NCBI GenBank assembly: GCA_025363505.1
Contig: JANYDV010000121.1
Span: 1 to 12,951 of the forward strand
Direction: 5' to 3'
Source of the DNA: Bacteroidota bacterium
Lineage (GTDB): Bacteria > Bacteroidota > Ignavibacteria > Palsa-1295
DNA length: 12,951 nucleotides
The notes below the pieces were generated by a model. That model made no database searches and had not been told where the DNA came from. It was given only the letters and a program-made list of their open reading frames with translations. Below, piece by piece: positions 1 to 7,895 of the stretch; position 1 is the stretch's first letter; each line of letters starts with the position of its first letter. Both the position numbers and the translations under genes were made by a program.

Positions 1-426
1 GCACTTGCAATAGGTTTTGCGGAAGCCGCGAGATTAGCAACCATAGAATTTGATGAGCGTAAGGATCACATCAAACTTCTGCATGATCATCTGTGTAGCA
101 AATTGGCAACCATACCTGAAGTTATTTTTAACTCAGGACACGGTGACAATGCCGTTAATAATATAGTGAATATATCCTTTATTCCTGAAGTGTTACATCG
201 TCTTGAGAGCGAATCATTAATTATTAATTTTGATCTCAATCACATTGCCGTCTCGAATGGTGCTGCTTGTACTTCGGGTACGTTGCAACCATCACATGTT
301 CTGATGGCAATGGGCAAAGGAAAAGATATTGCCGCAAAATCAATTCGCGCTTCATTGTCAAAAGATACAACAATCTCTGAGATTGACTTATTTGTGCTGG
401 CTCTTGAGAAGATTATCCGCCAATGA
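1..426 (+). CDS. Cysteine desulfurase (NifS/IscS type), C-terminal part, 5' end outside window
   Basis: PLP-dependent enzyme of the class V aminotransferase fold that removes sulfur from L-cysteine as an enzyme-bound persulfide, for Fe-S cluster assembly or thio-modification. The reading frame is open from the first base, so the gene starts before the window; 141 residues are visible. The key sign is the segment SNGAACTSG around visible residues 85-93, which matches the family signature around the catalytic cysteine (Cys at about visible residue 90). The following QPSHVLMAMG and the SIRASLSK stretch fit the C-terminal subdomain, where the 'R.S' motif is typical of NifS/IscS. The PLP-lysine region is outside the window. 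The short spacing of the Cys loop is more like the NifS/IscS group than SufS, but with only the C-terminal third visible the subgroup and symbol stay open. The stop overlaps the next start as ATGA, implying translational coupling. Confidence 0.9.
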   Translation, partial: ALAIGFAEAARLATIEFDERKDHIKLLHDHLCSKLATIPEVIFNSGHGDNAVNNIVNISFIPEVLHRLESESLIINFDLNHIAVSNGAACTSGTLQPSHVLMAMGKGKDIAAKSIRASLSKDTTISEIDLFVLALEKIIRQ

Positions 427-992
427 AAAAACTCATCACTGTTTTCGGACCAAGTGAATGTCGAGAAGGCGATATTGTCTATCAACGTGCATACAAACTG
501 GGAGCTCTACTTGCCGATAACAGCTTTGCCGTTGTTACCGGTGGCTATGAAGGTGTAATGGAAGCTTCATCAAAGGGTGCGTACGAGCATCACGGGAGTA
601 CGGTGGGAGTGACAGCGAATGTTTATTTTAATCGTGGAAGACAAATGAATGAATTTATCAAGAAAGAACTCCGAGTCTCGAGTGCCGTTGATCGTCTGAT
701 GGAATTGATCTCCCTTGCCGATGCTTATGTCGCTTGTGGTATCTCGCCGGGGACAATCGTTGAAGTATCATTCGTCTGGGACTATTTTCTTAAAGGATTC
801 ATCGAGCCAAAACCTTTCATTCTTTTTGGCTCAGAATGGAGACTATATTGCGAGGCATTATTTTCACAACCATTTTACCAAGGCAAAGAACATTTTGTTA
901 CTATTGTCGAATCTGCTGATGAGGCACTTGATATCTTGCATCAAACATTTGGCAAACAAGAAAAACTACCCGAACTGAATATCCTAAATTAA
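423..992 (+). CDS. LOG-like / 'possible lysine decarboxylase' Rossmann-fold protein
   Basis: A 189-residue protein of the SLOG/LOG superfamily, whose members bind nucleotides; characterised LOG enzymes hydrolyse nucleoside 5'-monophosphates to free the base. The N-terminus MKKLITVFGPSE is a first beta strand and loop. The glycine motif GGYEGVMEASSKGA at residues 40-53 matches the family GGxxGxMxAxxxGA pattern. The second motif is altered: where LOG enzymes have PGGxGTxxE, this protein has GISPGTIVE (residues 106-114), so the two glycines are lost but the GT and Glu remain; Arg91 probably matches the active-site arginine. The start overlaps the stop of the cysteine desulfurase gene by 4 bases, with GAGAAG about 11 bases upstream, so the two are probably cotranscribed. 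The family is clear, but the altered motif makes LOG phosphoribohydrolase activity uncertain; a nucleotide-sensing or binding role is the alternative. Confidence 0.8.
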   Translation: MKKLITVFGPSECREGDIVYQRAYKLGALLADNSFAVVTGGYEGVMEASSKGAYEHHGSTVGVTANVYFNRGRQMNEFIKKELRVSSAVDRLMELISLADAYVACGISPGTIVEVSFVWDYFLKGFIEPKPFILFGSEWRLYCEALFSQPFYQGKEHFVTIVESADEALDILHQTFGKQEKLPELNILN

Positions 993-1024
993 CAATATTT
1001 TTCTTCGTCATTACCGAGCAAATT

Positions 1025-2236
1025 GTGAAGATAAAAAAATCTGTTGTTGCCGCTTGGAGTATGTTCGATTTTGCGAACAGCTCATTTGCGATCATTATGT
1101 CAACGTTTGTTTTTCCCCAGTTTTACACCGGGGCAATTGTAAACAACCCTAACAAAGATCTCTATTGGGGAATGACGCTTTCGGCTTCGATGCTAATTGT
1201 TGCTTTGCTCGGACCGGGTCTTGGTGCAATTGCAGACTCGACGGGATCAAAAAAGAAATTTCTCTTCGCTTTTACACTGGCTTCTTGCCTCGCCACAGCC
1301 GCAACGTATTGGCTCCAGGGCGGGATGATTCTGACTGCCTCAATTCTTTTTATAATAGCAAATGTCGGTTTTGAAGGGGGCACGGTTTTTTACGATGCTT
1401 TTTTACCGGAGATCGCTCCGCCGGATAAGATCGGAAAAGTCTCGGGCATTGGTTTCGCCGTAGGGTATTTCGGCTCTCTGGCTGCACTTGCAGCTACGGT
1501 ACCATTCCTTGTCAAGAGTATGTACATAGAAACATTTTTGGTAACCGCAATAATGTTTTTTGTTTTTTCACTTCCTCTCTTTTTCTTTGTCCCCGAGAAT
1601 AGAAGCGGCAAAACAAAATTATCATTGATTGTTATTGGCGCAGGAATGCGTGAAGTGCGAAATACAATAAAAAACATTCGTCAGTATAGGACACTATCGA
1701 TCTTTCTCCTTGCTTTTTTTATCTACAACGATGCCATTCTGACGGTGATAGGCTTTGCCGGTATCTATGCAAAAGATACATTACACTTTGAGATGAAGGA
1801 GCTGATTATACTCTATGCGATGGTACAAACTGTTGCCATTTTCGGTTCGCTGGTTTTTGGTATCATCACTGATCGTCTCGGACCACGAAGCACAATTATG
1901 ATTACATTGTGCATTTGGCTTGCTGTGGTAGTCGGGGCATATCTTTCGACCGATGCAGCATCATTTTATATCGTATCTATTTTTGCCGGAGTCGCACTGG
2001 GTTCGAGCCAATCAGCTTCACGAGCTATGATGGCATTGCTTACGCCAATCGAGCATACAGCAGAGTTCTTCGGCTTTTATGATGGCTTTGCAGGTAAAGC
2101 CAGTGCCGTTGCGGGTCCGTTAATCTTCGGTGCCCTCTCTGCAAGCTTTGGGCAACGCCAGGCAATCGTCACGCTCGCACTGTTCTTTGGAGTTGGGTTG
2201 TGGCTGATGTCTAAGGTGAGAACAAAGACATCTTAA
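1025..2236 (+). CDS. MFS transporter of the Atg22 / UMF1 family
   Basis: An integral membrane protein of 403 residues with about 12 hydrophobic segments, as expected for a major facilitator. The N-terminal motif AAWSMFDFANSSFAIIM (about residues 9-25) is the hallmark of the bacterial UMF1/Atg22-like family, usually W-x-x-(Y/F)-DFANS-x-(F/Y). The loop GAIADSTGSKKKF (about residues 67-79) matches the conserved MFS cytoplasmic loop 2-3 (G-x-x-x-D-x-x-G-x-(R/K)-(R/K)), and GIITDRLGPRSTIM repeats it in the second half. Yeast Atg22 exports amino acids from the vacuole; substrates of bacterial members are mostly unknown, so none is given here. The start is GTG, with no good Shine-Dalgarno. It is preferred because it keeps a short charged leader (MKIKK) before the family N-terminus. 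It lies 32 bases after the LOG-like gene on the same strand, with no terminator between, so an operon is likely. Confidence 0.87.
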   Translation: MKIKKSVVAAWSMFDFANSSFAIIMSTFVFPQFYTGAIVNNPNKDLYWGMTLSASMLIVALLGPGLGAIADSTGSKKKFLFAFTLASCLATAATYWLQGGMILTASILFIIANVGFEGGTVFYDAFLPEIAPPDKIGKVSGIGFAVGYFGSLAALAATVPFLVKSMYIETFLVTAIMFFVFSLPLFFFVPENRSGKTKLSLIVIGAGMREVRNTIKNIRQYRTLSIFLLAFFIYNDAILTVIGFAGIYAKDTLHFEMKELIILYAMVQTVAIFGSLVFGIITDRLGPRSTIMITLCIWLAVVVGAYLSTDAASFYIVSIFAGVALGSSQSASRAMMALLTPIEHTAEFFGFYDGFAGKASAVAGPLIFGALSASFGQRQAIVTLALFFGVGLWLMSKVRTKTS

Positions 2237-2293
2237 GTGCGCAACAAATATCGGCTTTCTGTGTTGTTTATAGGGTATATATTTAAATTGAAT

Positions 2294-3016
2294 ATGAAAC
2301 AGCACTTATTAGGGATCCTACTTCTTTCGTGTATATGTGTCATCTCACTTTCGAGTTGCTCTAAAACTGCGACTGACGCTGTCCAACAACAAACAGATAC
2401 TTTGCCTCCTTTTAAGCATTTGACTATGAGTATCGCGAATATACCTGTCCAGTTGTTTGATACTTCAACTTATTTTGCAAATGGAAATCTATCGAAGACC
2501 AATTCAAGATTTTATGATTCTTCCATTTCAGATCAGAATCTCTCGCTATTTTCAAATACAAAGAAATTTACATTCAGATCACATGATACAATATCATTCT
2601 TTTTTGATAGCTCTTATAGCTACGTTGTAGATGGTTTCGATAGTTCAACGAGAAAAATAATTTCAGTATTAATCATTTTGGATACTACAAAACATCTTAT
2701 CAAAAGTCTGGAGTTTAATGATTCTACTCAAAGGCTATATGATGGTCATAGAAGCCACTACCAGCATGGTACAACTGTAGGAATTTCCTTTACTCTTGTT
2801 AATGTTCCTTACGATGAATTAACGATGAAGTCTTTTGAATGTAATATCTCTAATAGTTTACTCCCCACCTATTTGAAAAGTTTTAATTTTTATAATTATT
2901 ATTATGATTATGTTGGTCACGGCTCCGTGGGGACTGGGTTTGAAATTGACACCAAAACTATTAGCTTTGGAAGTTCCTTTACCGGAAGCAGTGTAGCCAT
3001 AAAACTTTCTCTATAA
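2294..3016 (+). CDS. Predicted lipoprotein of unknown function
   Basis: I do not recognise the family. The frame is open from a GTG at 2237, but the ATG at 2294 is chosen because it starts a textbook lipoprotein signal: MKQH, a hydrophobic stretch, and the lipobox LSSC with the lipidated cysteine at residue 22. The mature part of about 218 residues begins with a Ser/Thr/Gln-rich linker. It continues as a Ser, Phe, Tyr and Asp-rich domain with alternating hydrophobic residues, probably beta-rich. A run rich in Asn and Tyr (FNFYNYYYDY) lies about 35 residues before the end. The gene is visibly richer in A and T than its neighbours, which suggests weak constraint or recent arrival. The 57 bases before the ATG hold TATATTTA at 2278-2285, one mismatch from the FCB -7 element, so it may have its own promoter. 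It faces recG across 7 bases. Confidence 0.75.
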   Translation: MKQHLLGILLLSCICVISLSSCSKTATDAVQQQTDTLPPFKHLTMSIANIPVQLFDTSTYFANGNLSKTNSRFYDSSISDQNLSLFSNTKKFTFRSHDTISFFFDSSYSYVVDGFDSSTRKIISVLIILDTTKHLIKSLEFNDSTQRLYDGHRSHYQHGTTVGISFTLVNVPYDELTMKSFECNISNSLLPTYLKSFNFYNYYYDYVGHGSVGTGFEIDTKTISFGSSFTGSSVAIKLSL

Positions 3017-3023
3017 CTATCAA

Positions 3024-5204
3024 TTACCCCACTTCTAAAAAGCTCTCTCGTTGATGATATAATCTTAGTAGCTCCTGTCTTGTAGCTGAGTGTTCTTTGT
3101 TTCGGAGTTGGGGGTCTTGTTCGAGGAGTTGAGCCGAGTCTTTGGCGGCTTGTTCTAATATCTGTTGATCCCGAACAATATCGGCGAGTTTGAGTTTTAC
3201 TGCACCCGATTGCTGAGTGCCAAGGAAATCGCCGGGACCACGAAGCGCAAGATCAGCTTTTGCGATCTCGAAACCATCGGTCGTTCGCTCCAAAATTTTC
3301 AACCGTTCAAGCGATGCCGTGCGACTTTCGATATCCTCACTGGTAACTGATTCATCAGGTTTTAGCTCAAGCTTCTCGCTCGGCACCAAAATACATTCTG
3401 ATGCTTTACCACCACGACCGACACGACCCCGCAATTGATGTAGTTGTGCTAGCCCAAAGCGCTCGGCATTGCCGATGACCATGAGGGTTGCATTGGCTAC
3501 GTCGATACCTACTTCTATGACACTGGTTGCTACAAGAATATCAATTTGCTTATCACGAAAAGCGGACATTACCGCTTGTTTATCGGCGCTCTTGAGTTTC
3601 CCGTGTATAAAACCGACATGCAGATCAGGAAATATTTTTTCAGAAAATACTTCGTAGGCTTTTGTCGCAGTCTTTACGTCTCTTGTCTCACTTTTTTCAA
3701 GCTGTGGATAAACGATATACACTTGCTCACCGCGTTTGACTACTTCACGAATATGAGTAAATAATCCTCGCTGCGCCGATGGCATAACGATCGTAGTGCT
3801 GATCTGTTTACGACCCGATGGTAATTCATCTATAGTCGAAACATCCAAATCTTGATAGAGTGTCAATGCAAGTGTTCTGGGGATGGGTGTTGCTGTCATG
3901 ATTAATACATCAGGCGGAGCATCGCGATATTTTTCGATCAATATTTTTCGTTGTGCAACACCAAATTTGTGTTGCTCATCGGCAACGATCATTCCAAGCT
4001 TATCGAAGATCACATTTTCTTCGAGCAGTGCATGAGTACCTATTACAATATTTGTTCTGCCTTCTGAAAGCTCACTCAAAATTTCTGCACGAAGTTTTTT
4101 TGGTTGCCCACCAACGAGGAGTGATAACTCGATTGGTGTCTCTTTCAGGAGTGCAGACATTGATAAATAATGCTGTTTAGCAAGCACTTCTGTTGGTGCC
4201 ATTAATGCACACTGATAGCCATTGTCGACAGCTGCAAGCATTACCAGTAATGCGACTATTGTCTTACCACTTCCGACATCACCTTGCACAAGACGGTGCA
4301 TCGGTATTCTACGATGATCTTTGCTCATATCAGTCGCAATCTCACTCAGCACGCGCTGTTGTGCATTCGTCAAAGAAAAGGGCAATGACTCTATTACTTG
4401 CGAAATGATTGATGGTTTTCTCGGTTTGGGAGACTGTAACACCGAGAAAAGTGAAGAGACATCAAAACCGATACCTCGACCGGCTGTCGCTTGTATCCGA
4501 TGGCGTTCGACCGCAAATCGCAATTGCAAGAAAAACAATTCTTCGTAGATCAATCGTCGTCGAGCCTGGCTAAGAGTCTCTGGTGACCCCGGCAAATGCA
4601 TCTCGCGAAACGCAGTCGGTCTTTCCATCAATTGATATTTCGAAATCAGCTCTTGGGGTAATACTTCTGTCGTTACACGAATAAAATCATCGGAAAGCAG
4701 TACCTGCTCGAACATTTTACGAAGCTGGACCTGAGAGATGTACCCATCTTTGAACGCTTGCGGGTTTGGGTAAATCGGGAGCAACTTCCCTTCGGCAAGC
4801 TCTTGAGATTCGGACGTTTTTTCTAAAAATTCAGGGTGTACAATCTGTGGTTCACCACGAAAAAAACCTATTGCCCCGATCGCAACAACTCCATCTCCAA
4901 CTTTATATTGTTTTGCAATCCATTCACTATAAACAAAAAAGACCAGATGTAACACCCCCGTCTTATCCTCGATGGTAATCTGTGTCCTGAAGGGGCGGCG
5001 ATAGGTAAACTGTTGTACACCGATCACTGTGCCCGCTACAGTGACCGATTGCCAAAGATACTGTTGTGCGTCACCAAGGTTTATGACCGTACGCGCGTCG
5101 ATAAATCGTCTCGGGAAGAACTCAATAAGGTCTTCAATTGTGTCAATGCCCGCCGTAGAAAGGGCGGCAGCCCGTTTCTGACCAACCCCTTTGAGCCATT
5201 GCAA
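3024..5204 (-). CDS. recG: ATP-dependent DNA helicase RecG
   Basis: Superfamily 2 double-strand DNA translocase that remodels stalled replication forks and branched DNA; it acts as a monomer on chromosomal DNA. At 726 residues it is slightly longer than E. coli RecG (693). In order: an N-terminal helix-hairpin-helix-like start (QWLKGVGQKRAAAL), the wedge OB-fold (about 50-130), then two helicase domains. These carry the Walker A motif GDVGSGKT (308-315), the Walker B/motif II DEQH (409-412), motif III MTATPIPRTLA, the EVGIDVANA segment, and motif VI QLRGRVGRG (590-598). All key residues are present. The start is TTG: no ATG or GTG lies between it and the upstream in-frame stop, and it has a good Shine-Dalgarno. 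A slightly earlier rare ATT or ATC start cannot be excluded. It is divergent from the gene at 5296 and convergent with the lipoprotein gene. Confidence 0.97.
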   Translation of the reverse strand: MQWLKGVGQKRAAALSTAGIDTIEDLIEFFPRRFIDARTVINLGDAQQYLWQSVTVAGTVIGVQQFTYRRPFRTQITIEDKTGVLHLVFFVYSEWIAKQYKVGDGVVAIGAIGFFRGEPQIVHPEFLEKTSESQELAEGKLLPIYPNPQAFKDGYISQVQLRKMFEQVLLSDDFIRVTTEVLPQELISKYQLMERPTAFREMHLPGSPETLSQARRRLIYEELFFLQLRFAVERHRIQATAGRGIGFDVSSLFSVLQSPKPRKPSIISQVIESLPFSLTNAQQRVLSEIATDMSKDHRRIPMHRLVQGDVGSGKTIVALLVMLAAVDNGYQCALMAPTEVLAKQHYLSMSALLKETPIELSLLVGGQPKKLRAEILSELSEGRTNIVIGTHALLEENVIFDKLGMIVADEQHKFGVAQRKILIEKYRDAPPDVLIMTATPIPRTLALTLYQDLDVSTIDELPSGRKQISTTIVMPSAQRGLFTHIREVVKRGEQVYIVYPQLEKSETRDVKTATKAYEVFSEKIFPDLHVGFIHGKLKSADKQAVMSAFRDKQIDILVATSVIEVGIDVANATLMVIGNAERFGLAQLHQLRGRVGRGGKASECILVPSEKLELKPDESVTSEDIESRTASLERLKILERTTDGFEIAKADLALRGPGDFLGTQQSGAVKLKLADIVRDQQILEQAAKDSAQLLEQDPQLRNKEHSATRQELLRLYHQRESFLEVG

Positions 5205-5210
5205 TGGGTA

Positions 5211-5216
5211 CTCTCC
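5211..5216 (-). promoter_or_regulatory. Shine-Dalgarno site deciding the TTG start of recG
   Basis: On the minus strand GGAGAG ends 6 bases before the TTG codon, and the GGAG core is 8 bases away. This is ideal spacing for pairing with the 16S rRNA 3' end. It is the only clear Shine-Dalgarno seen before a gene start in this window, and it makes the non-ATG start credible. Confidence 0.6.
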
Positions 5217-5260
5217 GACGATATGTTCTTTTTCTGTTTTGATAATAATTCTTTAAGCAA

Positions 5261-5268
5261 CAAAACTA
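5261..5268 (-). promoter_or_regulatory. Possible recG promoter -7 element (FCB type)
   Basis: The minus strand reads TAGTTTTG, an exact match to the Bacteroidota-type -7 consensus TAnnTTTG, in the 91-base divergent gap. It would give a leader of roughly 50 bases before recG. No convincing -33 TTG/TTTG element is seen at 19-21 bases upstream, and an 8-mer with two free positions occurs by chance, so support is weak. Confidence 0.3.
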
Positions 5269-5295
5269 CAGTAAGAAACGTACTATTAGTCTACG

Positions 5296-5700
5296 ATGAA
5301 TACAACAACAATTTTTGAACTTCGCTCCGAACAAGATGTGGTGCTTCCGATTGCTCTTGAAGAAGCATTCATAGCCTTTGTCTCGGGAAGTGGAATGCCA
5401 TTCGAGCCTACGATTACACATGAAGACGATCGTGCGATCATTCATTTTCTTTTTCTAAACGTTACACTCGAAGCACTCGTCAAAGAATTTTTAGCAACGT
5501 TCGTTGCTGATGATGTGATTGCCACCGAGATAGCAGTGACGAATGATCGCTTGAAGCACATTATAAAAATTTCCCAAGAAAGTGGATGGCTTCCTTTTGT
5601 TCGACAACACGGCACCGATCGGACCAGAATCTGTTTTATTCGTACATCCCATTCTGTTCCTCTTTCAGAACTTGAAGAGCGTATAGAGTTGGTAAGTTGA
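5296..5700 (+). CDS. Hypothetical protein, 134 residues
   Basis: I do not recognise this protein. It begins MNTTTIFELRSEQDVVLP. It is acidic, soluble-looking and mixed alpha/beta, with no signal peptide, membrane segment or cysteine pair; its single Cys is near the C-terminus in RTRICFIRT. The first 80 residues have helix-like stretches (LEEAFIAFVSG, LEALVKEFLATFVADD). The tail SGWLPFVRQHGTDRTR is the most distinctive segment and the best seed for a search. It is a real gene rather than a shadow: it fills the gap between recG and the RNase R gene, has neighbour-like codon use, and no competing frame covers it. It lies 68 bases upstream of the RNase R start on the same strand, so the two may be cotranscribed. 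The start is ATG without a clear Shine-Dalgarno. The gap contains a small hairpin (5722-5739) of uncertain meaning. Confidence 0.65.
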   Translation: MNTTTIFELRSEQDVVLPIALEEAFIAFVSGSGMPFEPTITHEDDRAIIHFLFLNVTLEALVKEFLATFVADDVIATEIAVTNDRLKHIIKISQESGWLPFVRQHGTDRTRICFIRTSHSVPLSELEERIELVS

Positions 5701-5768
5701 TGTTGAAGTTACCTATTTGTTGGTATTTTTAAGAATACCCTTCACGAGTGAAACACTTTTAGCCACCA

Positions 5769-7895
5769 ATGGCAAAAACAATACAGAAAAAAACTGAATC
5801 GCCCGAACAATTGACCAAACGATTGGTCGAGTTATTTAAGAAACACTCGGGTGAATTATTCAAGACCAATGAGATCTCCAAAATGATCGGTATTCGTTCT
5901 GATGACAGCCGTTATCAAGAGCTGCGTAGCATTTTGCGATTACTCGAAGATCAAGGTATGATCATTCGAGGCTCAAGACGACGCTTTGGCATACCAACGG
6001 TGTTGCCAAGTAAGGTAAGCGGGGTCTTAAAGATTGAGCGAGCCGGTTATGGTACTGTAAAGCCGGATCCAAATACCGGAATGAATGGGAAAATTCATAT
6101 CGGAAAAAATGATATTGCAGGAGCAAGAGCCGGGGATAAGGTTATCGTTCTGGTCCATACCGACAAAAATCCTGATCGTCCTTCCGGAGAGATCATTGAT
6201 ATTATTGAAAGCAGAATTCCTATAGCCCCGATAAAAAAAGAATCGGACAAACACCCACTCGATCCTTTTAAACGTACAAACAAAACTATTACAACTATCA
6301 CCTTACGCGACCGTGAACCGGTAATACCTGCCCAACGACCCGAACCAACATATCAAGAAGAGATTGACCGACTCAGAGGTGAGCACGGATTGCCCGGTGA
6401 ATTTCCAAAAGACGTACTTCAAGATGTCGCACAATTTAGTGAGGAAAAAATCTCAGACGAGATCAAAGTACGTCTTGATCTTCGCAAAGAAACGATCTTT
6501 ACTATTGATCCAGAGGATGCAAAAGATTTTGATGATGCGATCTCTCTCGTTGAAAACGATGATTGGACTCTCACACTTGGTGTCCATATTGCCGATGTAA
6601 GTCATTTCGTGAGAGAAGGTAGTGCACTTGATGATCAATCGCTCGAGCGTGGTACTTCGGTTTACTTAGCAGGAGGTGTTATCCCGATGCTTCCGGAGCA
6701 ACTTTCAAATGATCTGTGCTCACTCAAGCCCGATGTTGATAGATTGACCTTCTCGGTGTTGATGACAATTGACCCCTTGACCGGGAAAGTAAAGCATAGT
6801 GAATTTAAGAAATCCGTAATCAAGAGCGCAATGCGTTTTTCATACGAAGAAGCTGAAAAACGTATCACTACCGGTCGTGGAAAGTATGCAAAGTTACTAA
6901 AGTCGATGAGCGAGCTCTCGAAGACCATGTACCTCCAAAGAAGGAAAGAAGGCTCGATCGACTTCGAGACTTCGGAAGTTCGCTTTCGTTTTGATGAATC
7001 GGGTACTCCAACGGAAGCCTATAAAAAAGAACGTCTGGGTTCGATGAAGATGATCGAGGAGTTCATGCTTGCCGCAAATCGTGCGGTTGCTGAGTATATT
7101 TCGAAAAAAGCAGTTGAAGGAAATGAAAAGCCATTCCTCTATCGCATTCATGCCGAACCCGACCCCGACAAAGTACGCGAAATCGCTCGACTTGCAAAAA
7201 CATTGGGCTATTCCTTCAACCCTGAAAAGGTGACACCAAAAATTATTCAAAAATTTCTTGATTCGGTTAAAGGAAAACCCGAAGAGCAAATGCTTAATAC
7301 CATGATGCTCCGTGCAATGGCGAAAGCCGTTTATGCCGAGCATAATGTCGGGCATTTTGGTTTAGCATTTATCCACTACACTCACTTCACCTCACCGATC
7401 AGGCGTTATCCTGATCTGATCATTCACCGAATGCTTGAGGAGTACCTTGCCCACAATGGTATGCCAACAAAACGGGAACATCACTACTATCAGATACTGC
7501 CCGAAATTGCCGATCACACCAGTGCGATGGAACGCCGCGCCACCGAAGCTGAACGTGACTCGGCGAAGATTGCCGGGCTCTTTGTAATGAAACCAAAAGT
7601 CGGCGAAAACTTTGATGGGGTTGTTACCGGAGTACAGCAATACGGTATATTCGTTGGTTTAGAAAATGGTGCCGAAGGTTTATTACACATTCGTGAATTG
7701 AAAGGATACTACGTGTTTGATGAAGCAAATGGTGTTCTTTCGCCCCAACGGAGTTCAAAGAAATTTTTACCACATCAACGCAGACCCAAAGTCAACTCCA
7801 CTGTTTCTTATAAGGTGGGAAATCCCGTACGAGTAAAATTACTACGAGTAAACTTTGAAAAAAGAGGATTAGATTTTATCTTAGCGGAAGAATAG
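5769..7895 (+). CDS. rnr: Ribonuclease R
   Basis: Processive 3'-to-5' exoribonuclease of the RNB (RNase II) family that degrades structured RNA and takes part in rRNA quality control and mRNA turnover; cytoplasmic. At 708 residues it is near the usual length for enzymes lacking the long basic tail of E. coli RNase R (813). In order: an N-terminal winged-helix region (about 10-80), a cold-shock OB domain (about 83-135, VSGVLKIERAGYGTVKP), the RNB catalytic core, and a C-terminal S1 domain (about 612-705, GENFDGVVTGVQQYGIFVGL). The metal-binding motif TIDPEDAKDFDDA at 245-257 supplies Asp247, Asp253, Asp255 and Asp256, matching Asp201, 207, 209 and 210 of E. coli RNase II. HFTSPIRRYPDL around residue 545 carries the catalytic arginine region. 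The winged-helix region and length favour RNase R over RNase II. The start is ATG with no Shine-Dalgarno. Confidence 0.97.
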   Translation: MAKTIQKKTESPEQLTKRLVELFKKHSGELFKTNEISKMIGIRSDDSRYQELRSILRLLEDQGMIIRGSRRRFGIPTVLPSKVSGVLKIERAGYGTVKPDPNTGMNGKIHIGKNDIAGARAGDKVIVLVHTDKNPDRPSGEIIDIIESRIPIAPIKKESDKHPLDPFKRTNKTITTITLRDREPVIPAQRPEPTYQEEIDRLRGEHGLPGEFPKDVLQDVAQFSEEKISDEIKVRLDLRKETIFTIDPEDAKDFDDAISLVENDDWTLTLGVHIADVSHFVREGSALDDQSLERGTSVYLAGGVIPMLPEQLSNDLCSLKPDVDRLTFSVLMTIDPLTGKVKHSEFKKSVIKSAMRFSYEEAEKRITTGRGKYAKLLKSMSELSKTMYLQRRKEGSIDFETSEVRFRFDESGTPTEAYKKERLGSMKMIEEFMLAANRAVAEYISKKAVEGNEKPFLYRIHAEPDPDKVREIARLAKTLGYSFNPEKVTPKIIQKFLDSVKGKPEEQMLNTMMLRAMAKAVYAEHNVGHFGLAFIHYTHFTSPIRRYPDLIIHRMLEEYLAHNGMPTKREHHYYQILPEIADHTSAMERRATEAERDSAKIAGLFVMKPKVGENFDGVVTGVQQYGIFVGLENGAEGLLHIRELKGYYVFDEANGVLSPQRSSKKFLPHQRRPKVNSTVSYKVGNPVRVKLLRVNFEKRGLDFILAEE

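Noticed and set aside
2237..2293. Longer N-terminus of the lipoprotein from the GTG at 2237.
   Set aside because: It would put 19 residues in front of an ideal lipoprotein signal peptide and would start immediately at the previous stop.
5722..5760. Small hairpins (GGTATT/AATACC at 5722-5739, and GAGTG/CACTT near 5746-5757 followed by TTT) as a terminator before the RNase R gene.
   Set aside because: The stems are short and AT-rich, the first has no U-tract and the second only a few T. Chance is likely in an AT-rich gap.
6897..7355. A 152-codon open frame on the minus strand inside the RNase R gene, as well as many smaller ones across the window.
   Set aside because: These are antisense shadows of strongly conserved genes, with no recognisable protein features of their own.
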